Origin: Cordia subcordata
Lineage: Eukaryota; Streptophyta; Magnoliopsida; Boraginales; Cordiaceae
DNA length: 64,000 nt
Assembly (NCBI GenBank): GCA_028554755.1
Contig: JAPTOF010000015.1
Span: forward strand, 10,892,501-10,956,500
Direction: 5' to 3'
Shown here: in pieces, positions 33,561 through 44,939 of the stretch
How positions within the stretch are numbered: the stretch's first letter is position 1
Layout of the letters: the number at the start of each line of letters is the position of its first letter
Notes under the pieces: generated by a model
Told to the model about the DNA's origin: nothing
The model's database searches: none
The model's input: only the letters and a program-made list of their open reading frames with translations
Position numbers and translations under genes: made by a program

Positions 33561-35351
33561 TGATGAGTTGTGATTTGGTGTGTGTTTACATTGCCATTTA
33601 CTTATATTTTAGAGGTGTTGAATGCTTATAATGATGCATTAGTGTAGTACTTTTGATAGGAATAGGCTTAAGCGTAAACAAATGTGCATATTGAGTTTAA
33701 GAGATAAATTGCTACACTAATTGCTTGTTTTCAATGATTTAGGTGAACTCTGGGTTAAGACAAAGATTGGACGATGAAAGGTGATGAAGATAGGACATGC
33801 ACGGGTCTAAGAGAGAAGACTAAAGGCCAAAAAGAAGAAAAATTAGATGAAGGAAGTCAGCCAGACGACCAAGGAAGAAGAGCCGGTCGACCGTATAGGT
33901 CGACCGGCCACTCCAGAAAGATCCATCGAAAAGCTGGACGACCCCCCTTCAAGAGCCGGTCGACCGGCCACTCCAGAGAGCTCCACTAGAAAGCCAGTCG
34001 AGTACTCCAGAGGCCGGTCGACCTAGCCGGTGGATCGGCTATGCGCGAACCTATAAATAAAGCCCGATGCGGAGCAGAATTGGGGGGGAAGGAGCCACAC
34101 ACGCACTTCACACCTAAACCTCACACACACTTAAACCTATTCTCTAGCCGCCTCACACACCCTTTTCACACACTTTTCATCAAGAACCAGGCTTGAGTTA
34201 GAGGATTCAACAATCTTTTGGAGCAAATCTATTCAAAAGCTACAGTCAAGATTAGCTAGGATGAAACGGGAGTTTCGTTATATCTCTTTCATTCTATTTT
34301 CCATTATGCTCGAGTAGATTTGTATAGGGTGATTAAACTTATGTAATGGGTTGATTTTATACTCTTATGATAAGGGATATGATGGCTGAATATATATATG
34401 TTTTGATTTGTCTTGTTTAATTGGGTGTTCTTTCATTCATATCTATGTGTTTGATAAAATGCCTAGATGAATAACATGTATATAAATTGAAGTTTGTTTG
34501 TTACTAAACACATCTAATCCATGTTATACTCATGTCTATGTGTTTATATGTGGATGCTATGAAGTGGGTAGTGCTTTTATTTATGTCTATATGCGTATTA
34601 GCATGCCTAGTAACGAGCATAACTTCAATAGCGCATATTTCTGCACGCACTAGCAAGTGAAATCCTGCTGTAGTGACCTTAGAATGACGAAGCATAATTT
34701 AGGGCTAGTCTAGGTCGAGTCTCCTTTGGCTTTTAATCTAGCCAATAGGTTTCAGGATAGATTTAGTCGACCTTAGCAACACTAGGTCTTGGCTTTAAAC
34801 CCAGCCAACGGTTTAGGTACTAAGGTAGGTTCATTCTAAGCTACCTAGGAAGTTAGTTAGTCACTCTTGAGGCCCTAGGTCATAAGGATCACGCCGTAGC
34901 TCTAGGAGACGTCTCCTAGGGACGGACCCGCACCGAGTCCTGGGGGAAATCAGGACACTAATTAGCAACCTAGTTAAGAGCAAGTATGAGAGTTAGCCAG
35001 CATCACTTAATCCCATAGCATTTGAGTATAGAATTACCCATTCATAAGCCAAAGTCACCCTAATCCCTTTCCAATTGTTAGTTTCCTCTTAATCAACTTG
35101 CGTTTCCATTTGTTTTTATTCATAGTTTAGTTTTATTTCATTTACATAGAGTTCCCGACAATCCAAAATCCAAAAGAAAAGAAATATATATAGTTTAGAT
35201 CTTTCTCTTTGGCACTTTTAGGACACCAAGCATAGAATTCATTCACATCATTCACGCCTCCCTGTGGTTCGACACCTGCACTCGTATACACTATATTGCA
35301 CATCCGTACGCTTGCGGGTCTTTTAAAGCTTGCACTCGAAAGAAGACATCA
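33561..35351 (+). mobile_element. E2 5' LTR, 1791 bp
   Basis: TGATGAGTTG to GAAGACATCA. TATA-like CTATAAATAAAG is near 34050. The GGTCGACC palindrome cluster is at 33885-34030. The two E2 LTRs differ by about 40 substitutions (hand count, mostly transitions) and a few indels, the large indels being inside the palindrome cluster. Confidence 0.95.
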
Positions 35352-35357
35352 AGTTTT

Positions 35358-35378
35358 TGGCGCTGCGTTGCGAGGCAC
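35358..35378 (+). other. E2 primer-binding site (degenerate tRNA-Asp type)
   Basis: TGGCGCTGCGTTGCGAGG lies six bases after the LTR. Relative to the tRNA-Asp complement (TGGCGCCGTTGCCGG) it has an extra TG and changed 3' bases. E1's PBS is closer to consensus. Confidence 0.6.
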
Positions 35379-35640
35379 GGTGATTTGCATTCTGTGCTTG
35401 TGTGTTTTGATAGTTGCTTTTCTTGCTTTTTCTTTATAGTTTGTTTAGTTTTTACTTATTTTGTTTACTGCTCACATTATCTTGTTTTAGTTTTTTTTTT
35501 CTTCTTGTTGGTTTATTTCAGCTTTTGACTTTATTTTTTTTAGTAGACTTTTTAGGATTGTGGATTATTTGCTGTAGTGTAGGAATATTGAAGTTTTCGG
35601 GGGTTGAAGTGGCTGGAGTTAAGATAGTTTGTGCATGCGT
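35379..35640 (+). other. E2 5' leader, T-rich
   Basis: Long T/C runs. The hydrophobic frame at 35414-35668 is a by-product of the T-rich composition. A similar leader exists in E1. Confidence 0.55.
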
Positions 35641-36674
35641 GGTAGGAGATCCCTTAGGAATCCCCTAGTTTTTCTTAATCCCGAACCCGAAAGAATCACT
35701 AGACGTTTCAGGAATTTAGGAGCTCTTCCTGAGGAGATGACCTATCCCAATCATCCTCATAATCCACCCAATCCCCCAATGAATCCCATTCCACCTCATG
35801 AGCACATTGGGCATCAAGCCCAAGCTCATTTTAGACAAGAGCCCCGTAGACCGGATCCACCTATAGATGAGGAACCCACTCTTAGGCAATTCTTTCTCCC
35901 CGAAACATTTGAGCCCAATTCGGCTATTCAAATTCCAGGTTTGGGGGAACGAACTTCGAGATTAAGCCTAATATGTTGGCTATGCTTCCCTCTTTCTACG
36001 GGAGAAGCAATGAGAGTTCTCTTGATCATATTACTGATTTTGTTGAAATGAGTTCCATTCTCCATGTCCCCAATGTCTCCCAAGAGGTCATACGTCTAAG
36101 ATTGTTTCCTTTTTCTCTTAAGGATAAGGCTAGGACTTGGTTGCACTCCTTACCTAATGGGTGCATTACGACATGGGCTGAGCTTCAATCTAAGTTCTTC
36201 CAGAAATTTTATCCCATGGCCAAGACAGCTGATCTTAGGACTGCCATTATGACTTTCTCCCAACATGAGCTAGAATCTTTTCATGAAGCTTGGGAGAGGT
36301 TCAAAGATCTTCTTAGACAATGTCCACACCATGGATACGGCAATCATGACCTAATGCAATACTTCTTTCGAGGCCTAAATGAACAAAATAGGATGATGGT
36401 CAATGCCGCCTCTGGTGGTGGTTTCTATATTTTAAGACCGACTAAGGCATGGGAGAAAATAGAAATGATGGATGAGAATTCATTTCAAAATTTTGCAATG
36501 GAAAGGTCTAGTCGAGGGGGTAATAAGAGAAGTGTTAGTGAGGTTGGAATTTCTTCAGACTTACCCTCTAAGGTCGAGGCTTTAACAAAACTAGATCAAT
36601 TCATTTCCTTGTCCATTTCATCCCAAGGTCATAGGACTAGTTCTTTAGGTTCTCCTCCGCCCTTTAGTAGTTGA
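35641..36674 (+). pseudogene. E2 gag, one frameshift
   Basis: First half in the frame of 35629-36051: proline-rich leader (NPPNPPMNPIPPHEHIGH), then LRQFFLPETFEPNSAIQIPG. At about 35952 a one-base deletion shifts the frame. The ORF at 35973-36674 continues with FYGRSNESSLDHITDFVEM, LFPFSLKDKARTWLHSLPNG, FFQKFYPMAKTADLRTAIM and HELESFHEAWERFKDLLRQC. E1 at 9048-9635 has the same region without the shift, which locates the break. Gag would assemble the particle. Both halves are long and well conserved, so the lesion is recent. Confidence 0.9.
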
Positions 36675-37579
36675 AGTTTGTGCATTGTGCTCCGAGTCAT
36701 CTCATGAGACTATGGCTTGCCCTTTAGCATCCCAATTCCCTGAATTCATGAAAGAGCAAGTATGTGCCACACAAGGTTATTCTCGTGAGTATAATCCATA
36801 CTCGAACACATACAATCCAGGTTGGAGGGATAACTCGAAATTTTCATGGAGACAAGGACAGCATGAGTCTAGTTCACATCCTTAAGTTCCACCTCTGCAG
36901 CGACCCCGTCCTCAATATCCCCCAGGTTTCTATCATGTCAATCAACCCTGTCTCACTAGTGCTCTTCAACCTCAAGCTTTGCCTGCTCCCTCTAGTAGCC
37001 AACCTCCTAGTAACGATATGATGAAGATAATGCAGTTTATTCAGAACCAACAATAGGAGTTGGCAGAAAATAGGCAGCAAATGGTGAGGTTTGAGGCACA
37101 ATTAGGACAGATTGCTAGTCAATTGAGCGCTAGAGATCCCGGGAAATTGCCTTCTCAGCCGGAGGTAAACCCTAGAGTCCAATCCTGTTCCTCCACCAAT
37201 ACCACTTACCCTCCTCAGGCTCAAGCTAAAGCTGTCACCACTCTTAGAAGTGGTCGGGTAGTGGATAATAGGGTAGGAGTTGACTCTGCAGTGCCTGCAC
37301 CTAGTGGTCCTTCCGAGTCTAGAGTACAACATGATAGTCGTATTGAGGGAAATTCTAGAGAGAGTCCTGTTGAGAGAAATGAGACCATTAGAGATTAGGG
37401 AGAGATTAGTACTTCCCGACCAGATAGGGAGGGAAAAGAGCCCATGGATGACTCCCATGCATCTATAGATATAGAGCCTAGAGTTTCTTTTCCATCCGCT
37501 TTAGAGACCTACACCTAGTGAGGATTCTAGGTTCTTCAAGATTTTAGAGCATCTCAAAGATCTTAAGGTCAATCTTCCT
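36675..37579 (+). pseudogene. E2 gag C-terminus / gag-pol linker, with stops
   Basis: CSESSHETMACPLA is at the zinc-knuckle position (a C-x2-H-like remnant with no full CCHC). A Q/P/S-rich linker follows and then KAVTTLRSGRVVDN, a segment common in Athila gag-pol linkers. Stops at 36883-36885 (TAA, after ...SSHP), 37056-37058 (TAG, after QNQQ) and 37396-37398 fit C-to-T changes of CAA/CAG codons in at least the first two cases. Confidence 0.75.
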
Positions 37580-38150
37580 TTGATAGATGCGATCACTTCC
37601 ATCCCATCTTACTCTAAGTTCTTTAAGGATCTTTGTACAAGGAAACGTAAGTCATCGAAAATTCCTAAGAAGGTGAGGCTTACGGAGATGGTGAGTAGCA
37701 TTTGTACCTCGGGCCTTCCGCCCAAGATGAGTGAGCCCGGAGCCTTCACCATTCCTTGTAGGATCCGTGAGACACAAATTGATCACGCCTTATTAGATTT
37801 AGGATCTAGTGTGAATCTTATTCCCTACTGCTCATCGCCAGCAGCTACGTCTAGGTGAGTTGTCTCCCACGTATGTTACTCTTCAGCTAGCTAATAGGTC
37901 TGAGCGTAGACCTAAGGGTGTGATAGAGGACATTATGGTTCAGGTAGGTGAGTTTGTGTACCCTGTTGACTTCATAGTGTTAGATATGGATTCGGGACAC
38001 GACTCTAGACATTCTACACCCATTCTTCTAGGTCGCCCCTTCCTTACCACCGCAGATGCTATTATCCATTGTAGGTCGGGGGTATTGGAGATGAAATTTG
38101 GGAATTTGAAATCCACTATGAAGGTTGCAGAGGCGATAAATAGGGCGAGT
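37580..38150 (+). pseudogene. E2 aspartic protease, one frameshift
   Basis: The ORF at 37580-37858 includes SIPSYSKFFKDLCTRKRK and ALLDLGSSVNLIPY, the Athila version of the retropepsin active site (D-L-G-S/A-S). A shift near 37840 moves to the frame of 37860, which carries LLGRPFLTTADAIIHCRSG, the C-terminal protease segment. Cleaves the gag-pol polyprotein in intact relatives. Confidence 0.85.
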
Positions 38151-39975
38151 ATAGGAGAAGAGGATGGAGAAGAGTGCTTTAAAGTGGATGTGATTGATTC
38201 TTGCATTGAGGATTTTATAGAAAAGACTATGACTGATGGAAATGATTTGAGGAAATATGAGGAATTGATTTCTAGTTTTGATTTGGAGACTGTAGAGAAG
38301 AAATGTGTAGCTTCTACTTCCTTGATTGAGAGCTATTTGATTAATAAGTCACTTGAGGGTAATCCTTCTAGTCCCAGTTCTAGTGATGTACGCATTGATG
38401 ATGCAGAGGCTAAGCCCCCCTTGGTTGAGCCTAGCCCTTCTTTAGAGCTCAAACCCCTTCCGGATCATTTGAAGTATGCATTCCTAGGCTCTAGTGAGAC
38501 CCTTCCGGTCATCATAGCTTCCGATCTTTCTAGTGAGTATGAGAAGCGTCTCTTAGAGGTCCTTAGGAAACACAGGAAGGCTATAGGGTGGAAAATTGAT
38601 GATTTGCGAGGCATAGACCCTTCTGTTTGTATGCATCGTATTCACCTTGAGGATGGAGCCATTCCTTCTAGGGAAATGCAAAGAAGGTTAAACCCACACA
38701 TGAGCGAAGTAGTTAAGAAGGAGATCATTAAGCTTTTAGATGCAGGCATTATTTATCCGATCTCCGATAGTGAGTGGGTTAGCCCAGTCCAAGTAGTCCC
38801 TAAGAAGTCCGGGATCACAGTTGTGGAGAATGAGAGATGAGAGCTTATCCCTACACATACTCCCAAAGGATGGAGAGTTTGTATTGACTATAGGAGCATC
38901 AACTCCAAAACTAGGAAGGATCATTTCCCGCTGCCTTTTCTAGACCAGATCCTAGATAGAGTAGCTGGGCATAGCTACTATTGTTTTCTAGATGGCTATT
39001 CGGGCTATAATCAGATCCCTGTGTTTCCCGAGGACCAGGAAAAGACAACCTTTACTTGTCCCTATGGCACTTTTGCTTATAGGAGAATGCCCTTCGGTCT
39101 TTGTAATGCCCCAGCGACTTTTGAGAGATGTATGATGGCCATTTTTAGTGACATGATTGAGAGACATTTAGAGATTTTCATGGATGATTTCTCAGTCTTT
39201 GGAGATAGCTTTGATGAGTGCTTGAGTCATCTCTCTCTAGTCTTAGACCGATGTATGGAGAAGAATTTAGTGTTAAGTTGGGAGAAATCCCACTTCATGG
39301 TGCAACGAGGGATACTGTTAGGTCATGTTGTCTCATCTAAGGGAATTCAAGTCGACCCAGCTAAGGTTGAATTAATTGAAAAGTTGCTTGTCCCTAAGTG
39401 TGTTAAGGATGTTAGATCTTTTCTAGGACATGCAGGATTTTACCGGAGATTCATTAAGGATTTTAGTCACATTACACGCCCTTTGTCTAGGCTCCTAGCA
39501 CAAGATGTTCCTTTCGACTTTGATGATGAATGTGTTAGAGCTTTCAATAGGCTTAAATCCTTATTGTCTACACCCCCAATTATCCAACCACCTAACTACA
39601 ATCTCCCATTTGAGGTTATGTGTGATGCATCCGATTATGCAATAGGAGCTGTTCTAGGTCAAAGGAAGGATAAATTGCCCCATGTTGTATATTATGCTAG
39701 CAAGACTCTTGATGAAGCACAAAAGAATTATACCACTACGAAAAAAGAGCTTCTAGCGATAGTCTTCTCTCTTGACAAGTTTAGGTCATACATTCTGGGA
39801 TCCAAAGTAATTGTTTACACTGATCATGCGGCATTGAAGTATTTGTTGTCCAAGAAAGAATCTAAGCCCCGCTTGATTAGGTGGTTGCTCCTCCTTCAAG
39901 AGTTTGACCTAGAAATTAGGGATAAGAAGGGTAGAGAAAATTTAGTGGCAGATCATCTTTCTCGTCTTGTTTGTG
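38151..39975 (+). pseudogene. E2 reverse transcriptase and RNase H (one stop)
   Basis: The N-terminal RT (HRKAIGWKIDDLRGIDPS, RRLNPHMSEVVKKEI, WVSPVQVVPKK) is in the frame of 37860-38840, which ends at a TGA (38838-38840). After the stop, [40 protein letters not shown] and the catalytic FMDD (39177-39188) follow in the long ORF at 39021-40346. [18 protein letters not shown] and [17 protein letters not shown] come next, then RNase H ([49 protein letters not shown]) to ADHLSRL. All catalytic residues I can see are kept; the single stop is the main lesion. Confidence 0.93.
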
Positions 39976-41260
39976 AGTCTTTTAGTGATCCAACTCCTTT
40001 CCATGATTCATTCCTCGATGAGCAATTATTTGCTATCTCCCATCACACACCTTGGTTCGCTCATATTGTCAATTATCTTGCCACAGGGCGTTCTCCTTCC
40101 CATTGGGAGAAAAAGAAAAAAGATAGGTTCTTAGCACAAGTTAGGCATTTCTTCTGGGTGGATCCCTATCTTTTCAAAGTGTGTGCGAATCAAATGATTC
40201 GCCGGTGTGTGCCTGAGGAGGAGTTTGAGAGCGTATTGAGCAGGTGCCATGATGAGGGGTGTGGGGGTCACTTTAGTGGGAAGAAGACTGCCGCGAAGGT
40301 CTTGCAAAGTGGACTCTTTTGGCCTACTCTCTTTAGGGATGCCTAGGAATATTGCAAGAAGTGTTTTAGATGTCAACAATCCAGGTCCATCTCTAGGAGA
40401 AACATGATGCCTTTATCCCCTATTCTTCCTTGCGAGTTGTTCGATGTTTGGGGTATAGACTTCATGGGTCCATTTCCACCTTCCTTTGGGTGTCAATACA
40501 TTCTAGTGGCCGTTGACTATGTGTCCAAATGGGTTGAGGCTATTCCTACACGGACTAATGACCATAGGGTAGTGGTTAAATTTATTAAAGAGAACATTTT
40601 CTCTAGATTTGGAGTCCCTAGGGTCTTAATTAGTGATGGGGGTTTGCATTTTCGCCATAGGACTTTAGAGGCCTTTCTGAGGAAATATTCAGCCACCCAT
40701 AAGGTAGCTACTCCTTATCACCCGTAGACTAGTGGACAAGTAGAGGTGTCCAATAGAGAGATCAAACACATTTTAGAGAAAACGGTTAGGCTCGATAGAA
40801 AAGATTGGTCTATTAGGTTAAATGATGCTTTGTGGGCCTACCATACTGCCTTTAAGACTCCTATTGGTATGTCTCTGTATAGATTAGTATTTGGTAAAGC
40901 TTGTCACTTGCCGGTAGAGCTAGAGCATAGAGCTTATTGGGTAATCAAAGCCCTAAATTTTGACTTGGCAAGAGCGGGTGAGAAAAGGAGGCTAGACCTA
41001 GCGGAACTGGAAGAGCTTAGATTCGAGGCATATGAGAACGCTAAACTTTATAAGGATAGGATGAAGAGAATTCATGATAAACACATAATTAAGAAATCAT
41101 TCTCTCCTTTTGATAAAGTTTGGTTGTTTAACTCACGACTGAAACTCTTTCCAGGAAAGCTTAAGACGAGATGGGATGGTCCATATGAGGTGATGATTGC
41201 CTATCCTTCCGGAGCAGTCAAGATTAAAGACTTGAAGGATGGCTGAGAGTTGACGGTAAA
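39976..41260 (+). pseudogene. E2 integrase (stops at three points)
   Basis: Zinc-binding N-terminus [15 protein letters not shown] ... [10 protein letters not shown] spans a TAG stop (40344-40346). Core: [29 protein letters not shown] (a usual D-x-G-x-H-F site) and PYHP-stop-TSGQ, where TAG (40725-40727) replaces the usual CAG. C-terminus: [18 protein letters not shown], ending [10 protein letters not shown], the GPY/F-type DNA-binding module. No chromodomain is seen. Most lesions are single C-to-T changes. Confidence 0.9.
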
Positions 41261-42690
41261 TGGGCAACGCTGAAGCACGCATATGATCCGAGCATGGCTC
41301 GTGTGGAGGTTTTAAAGCTTCAGGATCCCGCCTATGGAAGTTGAAGATGAGCTGGTATTTGCACTGGCCGACACTTGGTGGTTAGCGCTACTAGGAGGCA
41401 ACCTAGGTTCAATTCTGTAGTTTTGCATTTGTTTTACTTTCGTTTCTTTTTATTTTCTTTCTTTTATCTTTCTTGCACCCATCTAAAAGTGTTGAATCCC
41501 AATCCTTTGTTCCATAAGATACACCACTACTTATTATTGCACATGCCAATGCAAGTATGCATAGGCAATGCTACTAATCTTGTTTTCTTTGTGAGTGTTT
41601 GTGAATTGTGAGTCACAGGTTAGTAGTATGGTGATTGGGAGTTGGCATGGAAAGCTTTGAAGAGAATGCAAGGTTGTATCTATCTTTTCTCCACTTGTCC
41701 CCCCTGTTTGCACCCTATCCCCACCATCCTTACTCGTTGTGTAATGACGACTTGCTTGTTTTTGTTGTGCTTTGCTCTTTTTGCTTGAGGACAAGCAAAG
41801 TTTAGGTTTAGGGGTGTGGGAGTTTGGTTTTCTTGTTGTATCTTGCTTAGGGTTGCTGAGGGTAGATTGCATCATGCATAAAAATGGTGAAAATTTTTCA
41901 ATTTTGGTGCATAGGGAGTCATTTATTTCTTTGTTGATCATTGTGTTGGCTTTTGTGATTGACTCTATTGATTTATGAAGATGAGAAGCATTGTGGGGGA
42001 AGGAATAGAGTGGTTTGAAAACTAAGTCTTGGAGGGGATGCCCTTAAAAGTTGTGAGGAGTGAGAACCTCAAAAGAATAACCCTTGTAGCCACCCCATAG
42101 CTGGTAGGAAAGAGTGTTAAAAAAAAAAAAAAGGGGTTATTGATGTGAGTGCCCCTTCCTTGATTGGTTCTTGTTGATATGCCTAAGCCTTTCTTTTTCT
42201 TCCGTTTTGAGAATCCAATACAAAGCATATGAAAAAAAAAAAAGAGGCAAAAAAAGGTGCAAAAATCTATGAATGAAGAAAAGCCAAAGGCACCTAAAAG
42301 TTAGTGAATAAGTGCATAAGTGACACAATGTCAACTTAGCACAAGTTATCATCTTTGTAGACATGTGAATAAGGCTTATAAAAAGCCATTGAGTTCGTAT
42401 ACTCTCTTTTCTTATATTTGAGGCTGGTGTATGTTAGGGAGGCCATGTCAGTTGAGGAAGCACGAAATATCAATATCCCGAGTGCGTGAGTTAGAATCCT
42501 AGGCTTGTGGTGGATTGGCTACTTGGGAAATTCCCATGAGGAACGAGACCCCTTATCAGTAGAGAGAAGATCCAAAGAGGCTTAGGGATCTCTTCACAAT
42601 AGGAATGCCCTTTCATGTTTCTCAAATTAATACTGATAGCGAGTCAGTCCTTTAGGCAATCCATTGTATCAGCTTTAGAAATAAAATTGA
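41261..42690 (+). other. E2 3' non-coding region, no envelope-like ORF
   Basis: About 1.4 kb with several poly-A runs (42119-42133, 42229-42242) and no convincing ORF. Athila elements often carry an extra ORF here; this one does not. It contains a hairpin at 41781-41798 that matches the one next to the PPT. The last 300 bp (42390-42690) are also found antisense at 62318-62658. Confidence 0.75.
41781..41798 (+). repeat. PPT-like hairpin, upstream copy
   Basis: TTGCTTG-AGGA-CAAGCAA, a perfect 7-bp stem with a four-base loop, followed by AGTTTAGGTTTAGGGGTG, which resembles the true PPT region. Second copy at 42699-42718. Confidence 0.85.
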
Positions 42691-42698
42691 AGATTAAG

Positions 42699-42718
42699 CT
42701 TGCTTGAGGACAAGCAAG
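42699..42718 (+). repeat. hairpin next to the E2 polypurine tract
   Basis: CTTGCTTG-AGGA-CAAGCAAG, perfect 8-bp stems. The same hairpin is found antisense at 62336-62355 beside another element's PPT. Confidence 0.9.
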
Positions 42719-42735
42719 GAGAAGGTTTGGGGTGT
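42716..42735 (+). other. E2 polypurine tract
   Basis: AAGGAGAAGG-TTTGGGGTGT directly before the 3' LTR start. It starts plus-strand synthesis. The antisense copy at 62318-62337 is nearly identical. Confidence 0.8.
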
Positions 42736-44510
42736 TGATGAGTTGTGATTTGGTGTGTGTTTGCATTGCCATTTACTTATATTTTAGAGGTGTTGAATGC
42801 TTATAATGATGCATTAGTGTAGTACTTTTGATAGGAATAGGCTTAAGCGTAAACAAATGTGCATATTGAGTTTAAGAGATAAATTGCTACACTAATTGCT
42901 TGTTTTCAATGATTTAGGTGAACTCTGGGTTAAGACAAAGATTGGACGATGAAAGGTGATGAAGATAGGACATGCACGGGTCTAAGAGAGAAGACTAAAG
43001 GCCAAAAAGACGAAAAATTGGATGAAGAAATTCAGCCGGACGACCAAGGAAGAAGACGGTCAACCGGCCACTCCAGAAAGATCCATCAAAAAGCCGAACG
43101 ACCCCCCTTCAAGAGCCGGTCGACCGGCTAGGTCGACCAGCCACTCCAGAGAGCTCCACCAGAAAGCCGGTTGAGTACTCCAGAGGCCGGTCGACCGGCT
43201 ATGCGCGAACCTATAAATAAAGCCCGATGCGGAGCAAAATTGGGTGGGAAGGAGCCACACACGCACTTCACACCTAAACCTCACACACACTTAACCCTAT
43301 TCTCTAGCCGCCTCACACACCCTTTTCACACACTTTTCATCAAGAACCAGGCTTGAGTTAGTGGATTCAACAATCTTTTGGAGCAAATCTATTCAAAAGT
43401 CAGTCAAGATTAGCTAGGATGAAAGGGGAGTTTCGTTATATCTCTTTCATTCTATTTTCCATTATGCTCGAGTAGATTTGTATAGGGTGATTAAACTTAT
43501 GTAATGGGTTGATTTTATACTCTTATGATAAAGGATATGATGGCTGAATATATATATGTTTTGATTTGTCTTGTTTAATTGGGTGTTCTTTCATTCATGT
43601 CTATGTGTTTGATAAAATGCCTAGATGAATAACATGTATATAAATTGAAGTTTGTTTGTTACTAAACACATCTAATCCATGTTATACTCATGTCTATGTG
43701 TTTATATGTGGATGCTATAAAGTGGGTAGTGCTTTTATTCATGTCTATATACGTATTAGCATGCCTAGTAACGAGCATAACTTCAATAGCGCATATTTCT
43801 GCACGCACTAGCAAGTGAAATCCTGCTGTAGTGACCTTAGAATGACGAAGCATAATTTAGGGCTAGTCTAGGTCGAGTCTCCTTTGGCTTTAAATCCAGC
43901 CAATAGGTTTCAGGATAAATTTAGTTGACCTTAGCAACACTAGGTCTTGGCTTTAAACCCAGCCAATGGTTTAGGTACTAAGGTAGGTTCATTCTAAGCC
44001 ACCTAGGAAGTTAGTTAGTCACTCTTGAGGGCCTAGGTCATAAGGATCACGCCGTAGCTCTTGGAGACGTCGCCTAGGGACGGACCCGCATCGAGTCCTA
44101 GGGGGAAATCAGGACACTAATTAGCAACCTAGTTAAGAGCAAGTATGAGAGTTAGCCAGCATCACTTAATCCCATAGCATTTGAGTATAGAATTACCCAT
44201 TCATAAGCCAAAGCCACCCTAATCCCTTTCCAATTGTTAGTTTCCTCTTAATCAACTTGCGTTTCCATTTGTTTTTATTCATAATTTAGTTTTATTTCAT
44301 TTACATAGAGTTTCCGACAATCCAAAATCCAAAAGAAAAGAAATATATATAGTTTAGATCTTTCTCTTTGGCACTTTTAGGACACCAAGCATAGAATTCA
44401 TTCACATCATTCACGCCTCCCTGTGGTTCGACACCTGCACTCGTGTACACTATATTGCACATCCATATGCTTGCGGGTCTTTTAAAGCTTGCACTCGAAA
44501 GAAGACATCA
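42736..44510 (+). mobile_element. E2 3' LTR, 1775 bp
   Basis: Same termini as the 5' LTR. Shorter by 16 bp because of indels in the GGTCGACC cluster (43050-43200). TATA-like CTATAAATAAAG near 43210. Confidence 0.95.
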
Positions 44511-44515
44511 ATATA
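44511..44515. repeat. target-site duplication ATATA of E2, right copy
   Basis: Exact repeat of 33556-33560. Confidence 0.85.
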
Positions 44516-44918
44516 TATTTGATGTTGTTCAGAAGGAGGTACAAGATAGATTTGCAACAGGCAACGGACATTATGAACTTGCAATTATTAGGAGAGGAGA
44601 CTTTGAGAGAGGCTTTACCGATTGCCTTGATAAGAGATTTGATAGTATTCTAGTTATGCCCGATTGTCACCCAGCAGTCTTAACAAATGAGATATGCATC
44701 CCCAGCCATAACCTATAAATAGGACCTCACATACCCAAACAAGGTAACTTCACTATTCTCATAATGTTCTACACATAGACTTTGCCAAATAAGGAAATTT
44801 GACTTAGGCATTAGAGGTTCTTTGGCCGGTACCACACCAGAGCTTAGCTTTATTGTGTTGTATGGAGGAGACCATTAGAGAAGACCACTGTTGAAGTATT
44901 TGATTCTTTGCAGGATTA
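44516..44918 (+). mobile_element. Tat-like element: remainder of 5' LTR
   Basis: Shares CTAGTTATGCCCGATTGTCA and TTTGACTTAGGCAT-type words with the 3' copy at 58000-58332. A clear TATA box, CCTATAAATAGGACC, is near 44711 and is deleted from the 3' copy. The LTR end GGATTA corresponds to GGATCA at 58332. Confidence 0.75.
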
Positions 44919-44921
44919 GAT

Positions 44922-44939
44922 TGGCACCATATGTGGGAA
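44922..44939 (+). other. Tat-like element: primer-binding site
   Basis: TGGCACCATATGTGGGAA lies three bases after the LTR end. This is the TGGCGCCGTCTGTGGGAA-type site seen in many plant Tat-like elements. Confidence 0.65.

Larger units (their letters stand above)
33561..44510 (+). mobile_element. Athila-like Ty3/gypsy retrotransposon E2, structurally complete, 10.95 kb
   Basis: It has two near-identical LTRs, a 5-bp TSD (ATATA), a tRNA-Asp-like PBS, gag, protease, RT, RNase H, integrase, a 1.5-kb non-coding 3' region and a PPT. Gag and RT motifs (FMDD box, [34 protein letters not shown]) and the long LTRs suggest the Athila lineage. No envelope-like ORF is found in the 3' region. Several stops and frameshifts in gag-pol mean it is probably not autonomous now. 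It is the youngest insertion seen and sits inside the Tat-like 5' LTR. Confidence 0.93.

Noticed and set aside
35414..35668. 84-codon hydrophobic ORF that looks like a membrane protein
   Set aside because: It lies in the T-rich leader between the E2 PBS and gag; Phe/Leu codons come from T runs and no homologous ORF is kept in E1.
41375..41978. Short ORFs in the E2 3' region as a possible envelope-like gene
   Set aside because: They are short, T-rich and in conflicting frames, with no signal peptide plus transmembrane layout of an Athila extra ORF.
43060..43290. Minus-strand ORF rich in Arg/Ser/Gly in the LTR
   Set aside because: It is a translation of the GGTCGACC palindrome cluster; the same artefact appears at 2815-3051 and 63065-63259.
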